Source of the DNA: Corynebacterium marambiense
GTDB taxonomy: Bacteria; Actinomycetota; Actinomycetes; Mycobacteriales; Mycobacteriaceae
DNA: 64,000 bases
Direction of reading: 5' to 3'
Assembly: GCF_016342275.1 (NCBI RefSeq)
Contig: NZ_JAEIOT010000011.1
Span: 62,001 to 126,000, forward strand
In this document: positions 1-10,487 of the stretch, piece after piece
How the letters are laid out: each line of letters starts with the position of its first letter
How positions within the stretch are numbered: the first letter of the stretch is position 1
Translations under genes and position numbers: made by a program
Notes under the pieces: generated by a model
The model's input: the letters and a program-made list of their open reading frames with translations, nothing else
Database searches by the model: none
Told to the model about the DNA's origin: nothing

Positions 1-2
1 GC

Positions 3-590
3 ATCATCGACACTCACCCGCTGCTCCCCGATCAGCTGCGGGCCATCGTTGACACCGCCCGGTCGGTCCTCGCCGACGACGGTGGCGTGGGCGTCGCGGT
101 GGAACGTGCCGGAACGAGCGCCTTCGATCCCCAGCCTGAGCTCTTCATCATCGCCCCCGAGTGGGCACACGCCTGGCCGGCCATCGACTTCGGTGAGGCA
201 GACGAGGACGATCTGCTCGCCGCGCCCGCGATCAAGCTTCTGCTCCGCAACGAGGCGCTGGATAGTGCGGACATGTACCGGCGCCTCGCACCGGCTATTC
301 CCCCGGAGATGGCGCACCTGACCTACTCCGTCAGTGAGGGACTCCTTGAGGTCGCCGCGCCGGATATCACGAAGGCCGTTGGGCTCCGCGAGATCGCCCG
401 CACCCTGGGGATTCCAGCCGAGCGGGTCATCTGCTTCGGTGACATGCCCAACGACACCGAAATGCTCCGCTGGGCCGGTACAGGCATCGCGATGGGTAAC
501 GCCGCGCCCGAATTAAAGGACATTGCCGACGAGTCGACCGCCACCAATGACGAAGACGGGCTGGCGGCCGTACTGGAGCGCTGGTACTGA
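3..590 (+). CDS. HAD-superfamily (Cof-type) phosphatase, 3' part only
   Basis: The reading frame is open from the left edge, so the start lies outside the window and about 195 C-terminal residues are visible. The end carries the HAD motif IV region GDMPNDTEMLRWAG followed by GIAMGNA, which is diagnostic of Cof-type hydrolases. These cytoplasmic Mg-dependent phosphatases act on small sugar or cofactor phosphates. A lysine that would belong to motif III is expected shortly before (KAVGLREIARTLGI). The substrate cannot be deduced. Next is a TetR gene in the same direction, separated by about 300 bases with its own promoter-like elements. Confidence 0.85.
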   Translation: MIDTHPLLPDQLRAIVDTARSVLADDGGVGVAVERAGTSAFDPQPELFIIAPEWAHAWPAIDFGEADEDDLLAAPAIKLLLRNEALDSADMYRRLAPAIPPEMAHLTYSVSEGLLEVAAPDITKAVGLREIARTLGIPAERVICFGDMPNDTEMLRWAGTGIAMGNAAPELKDIADESTATNDEDGLAAVLERWY

Positions 591-893
591 GCAGCTTGCG
601 GAAACGCTGCCGATGATGAAACTCGTTTATAGTAGCTCCATTGCCGTGAAACGAAATCGGATTTTCGGAGATAGTACTTCTGCCGGAACAGGGCCATGCT
701 CGGCGTCACGGACACGGTCGGCCCGACCGCCTGCCGACAGGCAGAACGGGATCGGGTGCGGCTCCCTGTTCCGACTGTCACCTGTACGAAGCTACGGTGT
801 GGCGGCAGGGCCGGGAATCGATCGCCTCCACGGCCCACCGCCACCGGAAAATGGGGAACGGTGAAAAACGCCAGGGATGCAAGAGGTAGAGCC
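591..893. promoter_or_regulatory. Intergenic region with promoter and palindromes upstream of the TetR gene
   Basis: About 300 bases without a convincing gene. A consensus-like -10 box TATAGT lies at 628-633. Two palindromes follow: GGTCGG-C-CCGACC at 716-728 and CTGCC-GACA-GGCAG at 731-744. TetR regulators usually bind such dyads next to their own gene, so these are candidate autoregulatory operators (inference). The frame is open upstream to 696, but its codons do not look protein-like. Confidence 0.4.
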
Positions 894-1538
894 GTGAGCG
901 GTCGGCGCGGTCGTCCGCTCACGGTATCCCGCGACAAGGTCATTGAGATCACCGCACGCCAGATCCGGGACAATGGTGCGGATGGCTTCTCGATGCGGGG
1001 AGTGGCCGAGGAGATCGGTGTCACCGCCATGGCGCTCTACCATCACTTCGACAGCAAGAACGCCCTCATCGCGGAAGCGTTCCTCCGAACTCTGGAGGTA
1101 CGGACACCCACGGAGCTCCCCGACGATCCGGTGGAACGGATAGTCGCCATTGCCTTGGAGATCATCGACCAGCTCGAGAGCTTCCCCTTCGCCAAGGAGA
1201 TGATGATCTCCGGTGAGGACACGTCCATCGTCTTCGGGGCCCTCTACAGTGAATTCGCCAGGATCGCCCACGATTCTGGGGCTCCCGGCGAGGCCATCGT
1301 CCGGAGCGTGCAGTCGCTGCGCCGCATCATCGTCGGCGAGGTCATCGCCCGCCAGGTGGACAGTGCCGCATCTGCCGCGGGCAAGTCGTTCTACCTCGGC
1401 GACTCCCTCCCGGAGTCACTGCCCTGGGACCCCGAGCGGGCGGCCCGTCTCCTCGAGGAAGGCGCGCGTTCCTACTCCGTCGACGAGCTCCTGCGCATCG
1501 TTGCCATGGACATGCTCGGCGAACACGCGCGGAGCTGA
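894..1538 (+). CDS. TetR/AcrR-family transcriptional regulator
   Basis: A 214-residue cytoplasmic one-component repressor. The N-terminal helix-turn-helix is clear: a basic start, then FSMRGVAEEIGVTAMALYHHF, typical of TetR_N, at roughly residues 27-47. The C-terminal two thirds are helical and divergent, as expected for the ligand-binding domain, so the effector is unknown. The GTG at 894 was chosen because it has an AGAGGT ribosome site about 7 bases upstream and begins right before the basic arm. A GTG at 861 is the alternative. The gene converges on the amidase gene across a strong bidirectional hairpin. Confidence 0.88.
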   Translation: MSGRRGRPLTVSRDKVIEITARQIRDNGADGFSMRGVAEEIGVTAMALYHHFDSKNALIAEAFLRTLEVRTPTELPDDPVERIVAIALEIIDQLESFPFAKEMMISGEDTSIVFGALYSEFARIAHDSGAPGEAIVRSVQSLRRIIVGEVIARQVDSAASAAGKSFYLGDSLPESLPWDPERAARLLEEGARSYSVDELLRIVAMDMLGEHARS

Positions 1539-1559
1539 CGCCCCGGACAGGTTGTTCGG

Positions 1560-1602
1560 ACACCGGGAGGGGGCGGCTCGCCGAGCCACCCCCTCCCGGT
1601 GT
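1560..1602. terminator. Bidirectional hairpin terminator
   Basis: A perfect 14-bp stem pairs 1560-1573 with 1589-1602. The 15-base interior contains a further GGCTCG/CGAGCC dyad. It sits between convergent TetR and amidase genes and can serve both. No long T tract is present, which is common in high-G+C actinobacteria. Confidence 0.8.
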
Positions 1603-1615
1603 GGTGTCCTGGGAA

Positions 1616-3640
1616 TCAGGATTCGTGGATTTGGACGTCACCGGTCGCCGGGTCGAAGGTGATCCACCCGCCCTGGAAGTCGGTGCGGATCAGATTGCCG
1701 TCCCGGTACTCTTCGTTGACGGGCATGCCCAGCGGGCCGGCGTCGAAGCCCTGCGCCGCCCACGCGTCACCGATCGCGCCCCAGATGGCGTGCGTACCGG
1801 TCTCGGGGGAGGACACGACCAGTCCACCGTCGAACGGCGTCACTTCGATGCGCGAGTTCCGCTCACCGACGGGCGTCGCGACCTGTGTGCCGCCGCGCTG
1901 GGAACCGAGCACCGGGCCGACTGCGGTGGTGACCCGGTCCCAGGCGCCCTTCACCTTAGGGTTGCTGCTGAATGACACGGCCTTGTCGACGAGGGCAGGG
2001 ACATCGGAGAGCTTCAGCCCGGCGATCACTGGTGTTTGGCCGATCTGCGAGATGCGTTGCTGTCCCGCGCCCCGGGAGGTGAGGAACGCGACGGCGACGG
2101 CGAGGAGGGACCCGGCGACCCCGAGGACCGAGTTCAGTCGACCATCGCTACTGCCGAGGCTGGTCACGGCTGGCGTGGGTTCGGGGTTCTCCGGGTTGTC
2201 GGTCGGAGTGGGTTCCTTCGTCGTGGTCGTCGCTGTGGTCTCCGACTCCGTGGTTGCATCCGCGGTCGTCGTCTGTTGGGTCGTGTCCTCGCCGCGGAGC
2301 AATGCCCTGTACTTCGCATCGGCGAGTCCCCTGATCGTGTCCATCTGCGCGTATCCGGCATCGCCTGGACAAGAGGTGTTGCCGACGTCCCGGTGCGCGA
2401 AGATGTTCGGCAGCGTCACTTCCGTACCGTACGGGTACTTCGTGTACGAGGTGCCTTCGGAGTAGTGGGTGTCGGAGCCCATGGGGTCGAATCCGGCGAC
2501 CTTCGCGCGCCATCCGGCGAGCTCACCCACCGAGCCCAGCATCTCCGGGGACGGCGTGACGGTGGAGTAGTCGCCGATCATGGAGATGGCCCACGTGTTC
2601 TCGTTGAATCCGCCTGCATGTGCGCCCTGCACGGCGCGGTTCATGCCGCCGTAGCGGCCTTCGTATATCCGGCCGTACTTGTCCACGAGGGACTGGTAAC
2701 CGATGTCGCACCAGCCCAGTGTCTGGGCGTGGTACTGGTAGATGCCGCGGACGATACCGGCGGCCTGGCTGCGGTCGTAGTTGTTTGATCCCGCGGTGTG
2801 GTGGATGGTCAGTGCACTGACCTGATTGTCGTAGGTGACGTTTCCGCAGCGTTTGGACTCGTCCGCGCCCCAGCCCTTGCGGGAGATGACCTTCGGCATA
2901 CCCCGGGCGTCCTCCTCGGCGTTCACGAGATCGACTGATGTACCTTCGGAGGCTTTACCGTCGACGAATACCGCCTCGATTGCGTCTGGGTCGATGGTCT
3001 CTGCGACGGGGGCGATCTCACCGACGCTGGTGGTGTACCCGATCTCGCTCGCCGGGGTGCCGTCGATCTCCGGGACACCGGTGAACACGGCGGGTTGCGC
3101 GGCGGCCGGAGTGGCGGTGTCGGCGACTGCGGTACCCGCAACCGGGGTGTCGTCGCCGGGGGTGATGTCGATGTTGCCCGTGGACACCTGAATCGTGTGT
3201 GTCGGTTCCACGTAGATGAGTTCTGTGCCGTTCGAGCCGTTCGGGTTTTGGAGGTCACCGGCGGGCTCCGCGTCGTACCAGGGGCTCCACGAACCGTCGG
3301 CACGCTTCGAGCGGAAGAATGCGGCGATGTCTTTCTCTCCGTGCCAGGTCAGGGCGAACATCGAGAACTCCTCGTCCCGGGTGAATTCCTTGACCGCCCG
3401 CAATCCGGTGGTCTCCTGGCCCTGGCTGATGATCGCCGCGTCCGGTACGACGACGTTCTCCCCGTCCGCGAAATTCTCTGTGGATATCGCAGCGGTGATC
3501 GGTTCCGTGCCGACGGTGTCTGTCCGGAGGATCGACTGGTTTCCCACCCCGACAACCGCCGAGGTGATCAGCGCGGCAGAAAGGACCACCGCCAGGGCCG
3601 GGCGTCTGGACTGCGTGGTGATGCGGCGTCGCTGCTTCAC
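1616..3640 (-). CDS. Secreted N-acetylmuramoyl-L-alanine amidase with LGFP repeats
   Basis: A 674-residue exported cell-wall hydrolase expected to cleave the MurNAc-L-Ala bond. It starts with a basic stretch and a hydrophobic signal sequence (about residues 14-35). The middle holds an Amidase_2/PGRP domain: TIHHTAG supplies a zinc histidine near residue 280, and AHRDVGNTSCPGD supplies the second histidine and the cysteine near 415-423. A Thr/Glu/Pro-rich linker (about 450-500) and a hydrophobic segment (about 503-525) follow. The C-terminus has LGFP-type repeats (GPLGMPVNEE, FQGGWITF) like those of the large mycolyltransferase in this window, which suggests attachment to the envelope. It is divergent from glf. 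Confidence 0.9.
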   Translation of the reverse strand: MKQRRRITTQSRRPALAVVLSAALITSAVVGVGNQSILRTDTVGTEPITAAISTENFADGENVVVPDAAIISQGQETTGLRAVKEFTRDEEFSMFALTWHGEKDIAAFFRSKRADGSWSPWYDAEPAGDLQNPNGSNGTELIYVEPTHTIQVSTGNIDITPGDDTPVAGTAVADTATPAAAQPAVFTGVPEIDGTPASEIGYTTSVGEIAPVAETIDPDAIEAVFVDGKASEGTSVDLVNAEEDARGMPKVISRKGWGADESKRCGNVTYDNQVSALTIHHTAGSNNYDRSQAAGIVRGIYQYHAQTLGWCDIGYQSLVDKYGRIYEGRYGGMNRAVQGAHAGGFNENTWAISMIGDYSTVTPSPEMLGSVGELAGWRAKVAGFDPMGSDTHYSEGTSYTKYPYGTEVTLPNIFAHRDVGNTSCPGDAGYAQMDTIRGLADAKYRALLRGEDTTQQTTTADATTESETTATTTTKEPTPTDNPENPEPTPAVTSLGSSDGRLNSVLGVAGSLLAVAVAFLTSRGAGQQRISQIGQTPVIAGLKLSDVPALVDKAVSFSSNPKVKGAWDRVTTAVGPVLGSQRGGTQVATPVGERNSRIEVTPFDGGLVVSSPETGTHAIWGAIGDAWAAQGFDAGPLGMPVNEEYRDGNLIRTDFQGGWITFDPATGDVQIHES

Positions 3641-5218
<1,578 letters not shown>

Positions 5219-5219
5219 C

Positions 5220-6629
5220 TCACCAGCCGCCGGACGCGGATCCGCCGGAGAATCCGCCCGAGGAGTATCCGGTGGTCGTGCCCGAGGAACCGGCTGAGGA
5301 ACCCGTCGCCGATTCGTGCCACGAGTTCACCGTCACGAATGGCACGAATCCGGCGTACCCGTATCCCGGACGCCATGAATCATCCCAGATCCGTGGCGCA
5401 GGGGTGACGCCGTCCGGCTCCACGTCATCGAATTCGCGCCTGCGCACGGCCTCGATGACGATCCGGTAATCAGTGATGATCTGCGCGTAGGTCTCCATGA
5501 AATCCGGTGCATCCGGCGTATCCCGGAGCGCCAGGACCCGCTCGTCGATCTCCTTCAGATCCGCGCGCAGACCATCGTCGGACACCGTCGCCCGGGCTTC
5601 CGTCAGGTCCTCGTGCATCTCCGTCAGGCGCCGCCGACGGACGGTGCCGTCGCCGTGCTCCATCCGGAAGAACTCATCGATGTTGCCCTCCGCGTTTTCC
5701 ATCTGCTGCACCGTCTCGTAGGCCTCGTTGATCTCCCGCCAGCGTCTGGCCAGCTCACGGTCACCGACTTCATCGCCGATACCACTCAAACGCTGCACCG
5801 TGCTGTCGATGGCCAGGAACCTGGAACGCACGTCCTCCCAGTCTCGGCGCACGGCATCGTCGGCGAGCGGAGAGGACAGGGAGTGGGCCTGGACGTTGAT
5901 CGAATCCAGGTGCGCCGCAACCCGCGCGTAGTTGTCCACAACGTGGTTGTAGTGTTCCCGCATCCGCCGCCGGTGGTTGCGCAGGGCCCAGAACAGGCCC
6001 CCGGCGGTGCCCACGGTGGACACACCAAAGATCCCGCCGAAGATCCACCATCCCGACACACCGGAATCCTCCTTCTCCTCCGCGACGACCGTCGTGTCCC
6101 CGGACGCCCGGGCACCGGCCAGCAGCGCCGCCGCAATATTCGGGTCGCCCGACTGGCGCAACGGCACCCGCATCTCATCGAGGATCCCGTCCATGCGGCC
6201 CGCGCCGTAGAAGTTGATCGCGTTGCACACGTCGTCGCCGCAGGCCACCCCGACGCGGCGGGGATCCATACCCACCGCCACAATCAACGACCCTGGGGCG
6301 AACTTGTCTTTCGCCTCAGACAGCAGCGATCGGTCGTCGCGCTCCGCGTAGTAGCGGAGTGAATCGTTCAGGTTGGACTCATTCGATTCAAATACCAGGT
6401 ACACCACCCGGTTGACCGCCGCGGGCAGCGACAGTCCCGGGGTCTCGTTCTCCAGGAGTCGGACATCGCCGTCTGTCAGCTGGCCGCCGCGTAGCGGCAC
6501 CTCCACCGACCGTGCGGTGGTGGCGATCTGTGCGGTGGCCGCCGTCATCGGCAGGAGCAGCGCGACGAACAAGACGAGGAGGGCCGCCACTGGCCGGGTG
6601 TACCGGAGCGGGAAGTCGAGACGGTTCAT
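5220..6629 (-). CDS. Exported membrane protein with coiled-coil region (DUF5129/TPM-like)
   Basis: A 469-residue protein of unknown function that is conserved next to galactan genes in corynebacteria. It has a signal peptide (about 15-34), an extracellular domain with two close cysteines (VACGDDVC), a transmembrane segment near residue 200-220, then a basic patch and a long charged helical region likely to form coiled coils. The tail is Gly/Ser-rich and ends in GGSASGGW. The first domain recalls TPM/DUF5129 families, though this is a reading, not a search. A minus-strand TAGACT at 6636-6641 ends 6 bases before the ATG, suggesting leaderless transcription. Confidence 0.75.
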   Translation of the reverse strand: MNRLDFPLRYTRPVAALLVLFVALLLPMTAATAQIATTARSVEVPLRGGQLTDGDVRLLENETPGLSLPAAVNRVVYLVFESNESNLNDSLRYYAERDDRSLLSEAKDKFAPGSLIVAVGMDPRRVGVACGDDVCNAINFYGAGRMDGILDEMRVPLRQSGDPNIAAALLAGARASGDTTVVAEEKEDSGVSGWWIFGGIFGVSTVGTAGGLFWALRNHRRRMREHYNHVVDNYARVAAHLDSINVQAHSLSSPLADDAVRRDWEDVRSRFLAIDSTVQRLSGIGDEVGDRELARRWREINEAYETVQQMENAEGNIDEFFRMEHGDGTVRRRRLTEMHEDLTEARATVSDDGLRADLKEIDERVLALRDTPDAPDFMETYAQIITDYRIVIEAVRRREFDDVEPDGVTPAPRIWDDSWRPGYGYAGFVPFVTVNSWHESATGSSAGSSGTTTGYSSGGFSGGSASGGW

Positions 6630-6739
6630 GCAGCCAGTCTAGGAGAGACCCGGGGAAGAGGCTTTCCGTTGTGGTCCCCATCTGGGACGTCGGGTGAACC
6701 GGGTTTTCGGTGCCGTTGTCGTGGCGGATGCCCGCGGCC

Positions 6740-6794
6740 GGTGACGCCTGTCACCGCGTGGGTAACGCTGCCCACGCGTGGCAACGATTACATT
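6740..6794 (+). promoter_or_regulatory. Palindrome-rich promoter of glfT2
   Basis: Three dyads lie side by side: GGTGAC-N4-GTCACC (6740-6755), CGCGTGGG-N8-CCCACGCG (6755-6778) and CCACGCGTGG (6772-6781). A -10-like TACATT follows at 6789-6794. The dyads occupy the position of the -35 box, so binding of a repressor or activator here would control the glfT2-PAP2-ubiA operon (inference). Confidence 0.45.
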
Positions 6795-6837
6795 GAGACG
6801 GGTACCAGACCAAAGGCCGAAAGGACGTTGAAACGTC

Positions 6838-8865
6838 ATGAGCGAATCTTCCGCGCCCGCTTCCCGGGAAACGCCTGCTGCTCCGTTGGATCCCCAGGTG
6901 CCAGCTGATTCCAGGGCGGTGGAGCAGTTGCAGCGTGTTCTGCTGCCGAGGAGGGGCGAGCCGCACGACGTCCGTACGCTGTACCTGCTCGAGGCCGAGA
7001 CGAACACTCAGCGGGTGACGTGGCCGGACCGCACGAGCTTCAGCGTCCGCGCCGGTCAGGAGGTCAGTTTCCAGACCTACTTCAACGCGTTCCCCGCGTC
7101 CTACTGGCGCCGCTGGTCACAGCTGACCACCGTCGTCCTCCGCGTTGAGGTCACCGGTGAGGCGCGTGTCGACGTCTACCGCTCGAAGATCGACGGTTCC
7201 CGGATCGCGGTCGCCGGGAAGCTCGTCGCTGACGGCGCCGCCGAGTTCGAGCTGTCACTGGACCCGTTCGAGGACGGCGGCTGGCTGTGGTTCGACGTGA
7301 CCGCGGAGACGGATGCCACGATCACCCGCGCCGGCTGGTTCGCGCCGTCCGCACCCGCGCCGCAGACCATGCCCGATGGCACGACTGTCGGGCCGTTCGA
7401 GCCGCGGGTGACGGTGGGCATCCCCACGTTCAACCGCCCCGCGGATGCGGTCGCTGCGCTCGAGGCACTCGCCAGCGACCCGCAGGTTGACGCGGTGATC
7501 GACACCGTGATCATGCCCGATCAGGGCACCCGGCATCCGGCGGACGAGCCCGGTTACGCGGCGGTGACCGAGCACTTCGGGGACCGGTTCTTCGAGTTCC
7601 GCCAGGGTAACCTGGGTGGTTCGGGCGGTTACTCGCGCATCATGTTCGAGGCCCTCGGCGGCGTCGACGGCGCGGGGGAAGCCGGTGCGAAGAGGTCGCC
7701 GTACATCCTGTACATGGACGATGACATCGCGATTGAGCCGGACTCCGTGCTCCGGGCCCTCCAGGTCGCGCGCTACGCGAAGAGCCCCATGCTCATCGGT
7801 GGCCAGATGCTCAATCTCCAGGAACGCAGTCACCTGCACTCGATGGGGGAAGTCATCGACCGGTCGATCTTCATGTGGACCTCCGCGCCGCACGTGCGCT
7901 ACGACCATGACTTTTCCACGTTCCCGCTGTCCCACCAGGGCCGACCGGGTGACGGCCCGAAGGACCGCAATTCGCGGGATCTCCACCGACGCATCGACGT
8001 CGACTACAACGGCTGGTGGATGTGCCTCATTCCGCGGGTCGTTGCGGAGCGGATCGGCCAGCCGCTGCCCCTGTTCATCAAGTGGGACGACGCCGAGTAC
8101 GGTCTCCGCGCCGCGAAGGCAGGCTTCCCGACGGCGACGTGGCCAGGCGTGGCGATCTGGCATATGGCCTGGTCCGACAAGGACGACGCCATCGACTGGC
8201 AGGCCTACTTCCACCTGCGCAACCGGTTGATCGTCGCCGCCATGGACCACGATGGCGGCCCGGAGGGAATCGTGCGCAGCATGAAGAAGGCGACGTTGAA
8301 GCATCTGCTGTGCCTCGAGTACTCGACCGTCGCGATCCAGAACGAGGCGATGAAGGACTTCCTCGCCGGCCCGGACCACCTCTTCGACATCCTCGAGACG
8401 TCCCTGCCGCGCATCAACCAGCTGCGCCGCGACTATCCGGACGCCGTGGTTCTGCCGACTGCGGCGGAGCTGCCGAAACCGTCGGGTGCGCCGGGCGTAC
8501 CGGTCAAGGACATCGGTGGCCGTCTGGCTCCGGTGAAGAAGGCAGTCTGGCTGGCCAAGGGACTGCTGCACTCCGTGCGCCCCCACGACCCCGCGCACCA
8601 CGAGGTGCCGCAGGCCAACTTCGCCCCGATCGAGGCCCGCTGGTTCTCCCTGTCCCGCGTCGACGGAGCGACCGTCACCACCGCGGACGGCCGGGGCGTG
8701 GTGTATCGCCAGCGCGACCGGGAGAAGGCGAAGGCACTCCTCGCCGAATCGAACCGTCTGCAGCGTCAGGTCCTCGAACGCTTCGATGATCTGCGCTCCG
8801 CCTACCGTGCCGCCCACGCGGAACTCACCAGCCGTGACAGCTGGGGAAAGGTATTCCATGCGTGA
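6838..8865 (+). CDS. glfT2: Galactofuranosyltransferase GlfT2
   Basis: A 675-residue inner-membrane-associated GT2-family enzyme that polymerises galactan from UDP-Galf, adding alternating beta-1,5 and beta-1,6 linkages. An N-terminal beta-rich domain is followed by the GT-A fold (GIPTFNRP near residue 195). The metal-binding DDD is at about 294-296 (YMDDDIAIEP). The catalytic WDDAEYG is at about 416-422, and WHMAW with the conserved histidine is at about 442. Length and order match mycobacterial GlfT2. AAAGGAC upstream supports the ATG. Its stop overlaps the next gene by 8 bases. Confidence 0.95.
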   Translation: MSESSAPASRETPAAPLDPQVPADSRAVEQLQRVLLPRRGEPHDVRTLYLLEAETNTQRVTWPDRTSFSVRAGQEVSFQTYFNAFPASYWRRWSQLTTVVLRVEVTGEARVDVYRSKIDGSRIAVAGKLVADGAAEFELSLDPFEDGGWLWFDVTAETDATITRAGWFAPSAPAPQTMPDGTTVGPFEPRVTVGIPTFNRPADAVAALEALASDPQVDAVIDTVIMPDQGTRHPADEPGYAAVTEHFGDRFFEFRQGNLGGSGGYSRIMFEALGGVDGAGEAGAKRSPYILYMDDDIAIEPDSVLRALQVARYAKSPMLIGGQMLNLQERSHLHSMGEVIDRSIFMWTSAPHVRYDHDFSTFPLSHQGRPGDGPKDRNSRDLHRRIDVDYNGWWMCLIPRVVAERIGQPLPLFIKWDDAEYGLRAAKAGFPTATWPGVAIWHMAWSDKDDAIDWQAYFHLRNRLIVAAMDHDGGPEGIVRSMKKATLKHLLCLEYSTVAIQNEAMKDFLAGPDHLFDILETSLPRINQLRRDYPDAVVLPTAAELPKPSGAPGVPVKDIGGRLAPVKKAVWLAKGLLHSVRPHDPAHHEVPQANFAPIEARWFSLSRVDGATVTTADGRGVVYRQRDREKAKALLAESNRLQRQVLERFDDLRSAYRAAHAELTSRDSWGKVFHA

Positions 8866-9370
8866 GTCCGACCTCCTGGTGAAGATCCAGGACACGCTCT
8901 ATGATCTCCCCGCTACGCTGCCGATGGCCAGGGGACTCAGTCTCTTCGGTGAGCACGCCGCCGGGTGGATGGCGCTCGGTGCCGTGGGAGCGGCCGTCGA
9001 CGGGAACCGACGTGGACCGTGGTTGGCGGTGACCGGATCGGCGTTCCTCAGCCACGCGGCCTCGGTCGTCATCAAGCGGGTCGTGCGTCGGAGGCGCCCC
9101 CACGACCCACGGATCCGGGTCGGGGTGTCCACGCCGTCAAATCTGAGCTTCCCGTCGTCACACGCGACGTCCACCACCGCGGCCCTCGTCGTGGTGAGCC
9201 GGATCGTCCGGTCGCCTTGGCCGTTGGCCGGGGTGCCGGTGATGATGCTGTCGCGTATGGTGCTCGGAGTGCATTACCCGACCGACGTCGCAGCGGGGGC
9301 CGCCCTCGGGGCCGCAACCGCCGGTGCCGTGAGCCGGGTCGTCGACAAGCGTGAAAGGAACAACGCATGA
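8858..9370 (+). CDS. PAP2-type phosphatase, likely decaprenylphosphoryl-5-phosphoribose phosphatase
   Basis: A 170-residue polytopic membrane protein. All three PAP2 motifs are present: KRVVRRRRP (K-X6-RP), FPSSHAT (PSGH-like) and SRMVLGVHYPTD. Its position directly before ubiA matches the mycobacterial Rv3807c, assigned to removing the 5-phosphate of decaprenylphosphoryl-5-phosphoribose on the way to decaprenylphosphoryl-arabinose. The ATG at 8858 overlaps the glfT2 stop, and the gene's own TGA overlaps the ubiA ATG, so the three genes are translationally coupled. The frame is open upstream to 8786, but that would lie entirely within glfT2. Confidence 0.9.
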   Translation: MRESDLLVKIQDTLYDLPATLPMARGLSLFGEHAAGWMALGAVGAAVDGNRRGPWLAVTGSAFLSHAASVVIKRVVRRRRPHDPRIRVGVSTPSNLSFPSSHATSTTAALVVVSRIVRSPWPLAGVPVMMLSRMVLGVHYPTDVAAGAALGAATAGAVSRVVDKRERNNA

Positions 9371-10347
9371 GCCAGCCGCATGACGGGCTGCTCGGGTCAG
9401 AACCCCACACCCAGGGAATCGAGGGCACCCGCAAGCACCAGCCCCCGAAGAACCTCCCCGACGCCATGATCAAGGCACTCCGTCCCAAGCAGTGGGTGAA
9501 GAACGTCCTCGTCGTCGCGGCGCCCGCCGCGGCTGGATCCGCTGCGCTCCTCAGTGGCCGCACCATCGCCGACGTGGCGATCGCGTTCCTCGTCTTCTGC
9601 CTCGCTGCGTCTTCAATCTACCTGGTCAACGACGCCCGGGACGTCGACGCCGACCGGGCGCATCCCACCAAGCGCTTCCGCCCCATCGCCGCGGGCGTGC
9701 TCCCCGTGCAGCTCGCCTATGCGATGGCCGTCGGGCTGATGGTCGCCTCCGTGTTGATCTCCCTGCTGGCCTCGGCGGGCGTGAACCTCGCGGTCGTCGT
9801 CGCCGTGTACATCGCGCTCCAGCTCGGCTACTGCTTCGGCTGGAAAAACCAGCCCGTGATCGACATCGCGTTGGTCTCCTCGGGGTTCATGCTCCGCGCC
9901 ATGGCTGGTGGCGTCGCAACCGGGATCGAACTGTCCCAGTGGTTCCTCCTCGTCGCGGCTTTCGGTTCCCTGTTCATGGCCTCCGGTAAGCGATACGCGG
10001 AGATCCTCCTCGTCGAGTTGTCCGGTGCGAAGATCCGGAAGTCCCTCGAGGGGTACACCGACACGTACCTCCGATTCGTCTGGACGCTGTCGGCCACGGC
10101 CGTTGTCATGAGCTACGCGCTCTGGGGCTTCGATGTCAGTCGTGCGATGGATGGGGCCGGTGGGGTCTGGTACCAGATCTCCCTGGTTCCGTTCACCGTC
10201 GCGATTCTCCGTTACGCCGCTGATATCGACCGGGGCGATGGTGGGGCGCCTGATGAACTCGCCCTGTCCGACCGGACCCTGCAGGCGCTCGCCGGGCTGT
10301 GGGTGGTCTGCATCGTGATCGCCGTCTATGTCATGCCGGCCCTGTAG
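9367..10347 (+). CDS. ubiA: Decaprenyl-phosphate phosphoribosyltransferase
   Basis: A 326-residue integral membrane prenyltransferase that transfers 5-phosphoribose from PRPP to decaprenyl phosphate, the committed step to the arabinan donor DPA. It has about nine hydrophobic segments. The UbiA-family Asp motif NDARDVDADRAHP begins near residue 88. The basic cytoplasmic N-terminus RPKQWVKN is typical of the DPPR-synthase branch. It overlaps the PAP2 gene by 4 bases (ATGA). In C. glutamicum the next gene is aftB, but here only about 140 bases separate ubiA from a mycolyltransferase gene. Confidence 0.95.
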   Translation: MSQPHDGLLGSEPHTQGIEGTRKHQPPKNLPDAMIKALRPKQWVKNVLVVAAPAAAGSAALLSGRTIADVAIAFLVFCLAASSIYLVNDARDVDADRAHPTKRFRPIAAGVLPVQLAYAMAVGLMVASVLISLLASAGVNLAVVVAVYIALQLGYCFGWKNQPVIDIALVSSGFMLRAMAGGVATGIELSQWFLLVAAFGSLFMASGKRYAEILLVELSGAKIRKSLEGYTDTYLRFVWTLSATAVVMSYALWGFDVSRAMDGAGGVWYQISLVPFTVAILRYAADIDRGDGGAPDELALSDRTLQALAGLWVVCIVIAVYVMPAL

Positions 10348-10487
10348 GTGCACCCGGAAAGACGCCACAAACGCAGGCCCCAGTGTACGGTGATTGTGTA
10401 ACGAAACGATCAAGCCCGGGGATAGTCCGACCGGTCGCAGTTTTCAGCGACCACCTGTTTTCGGAAAAGCGTCCCGCAAGGAGAACC
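10348..10487 (+). promoter_or_regulatory. Promoter/leader region of cmt2
   Basis: A short intergenic region with a -10-like TACGGT at 10386-10391, a small hairpin GGTCGC-N8-GCGACC at 10433-10452 and the AAGGAG ribosome site just before the cmt2 ATG. It contains no trace of aftB. Confidence 0.35.

Noticed and set aside
696..893. An N-terminal extension of the TetR protein
   Set aside because: The extra 66 residues are Arg/Pro/Gly-rich, cover promoter-like dyads and precede the usual TetR start; a good ribosome site lies before 894.
7255..8895. 546-codon open frame on the minus strand
   Set aside because: It lies fully antisense to glfT2, which has unambiguous catalytic motifs. The frame is open because of high G+C and its translation has no domain.
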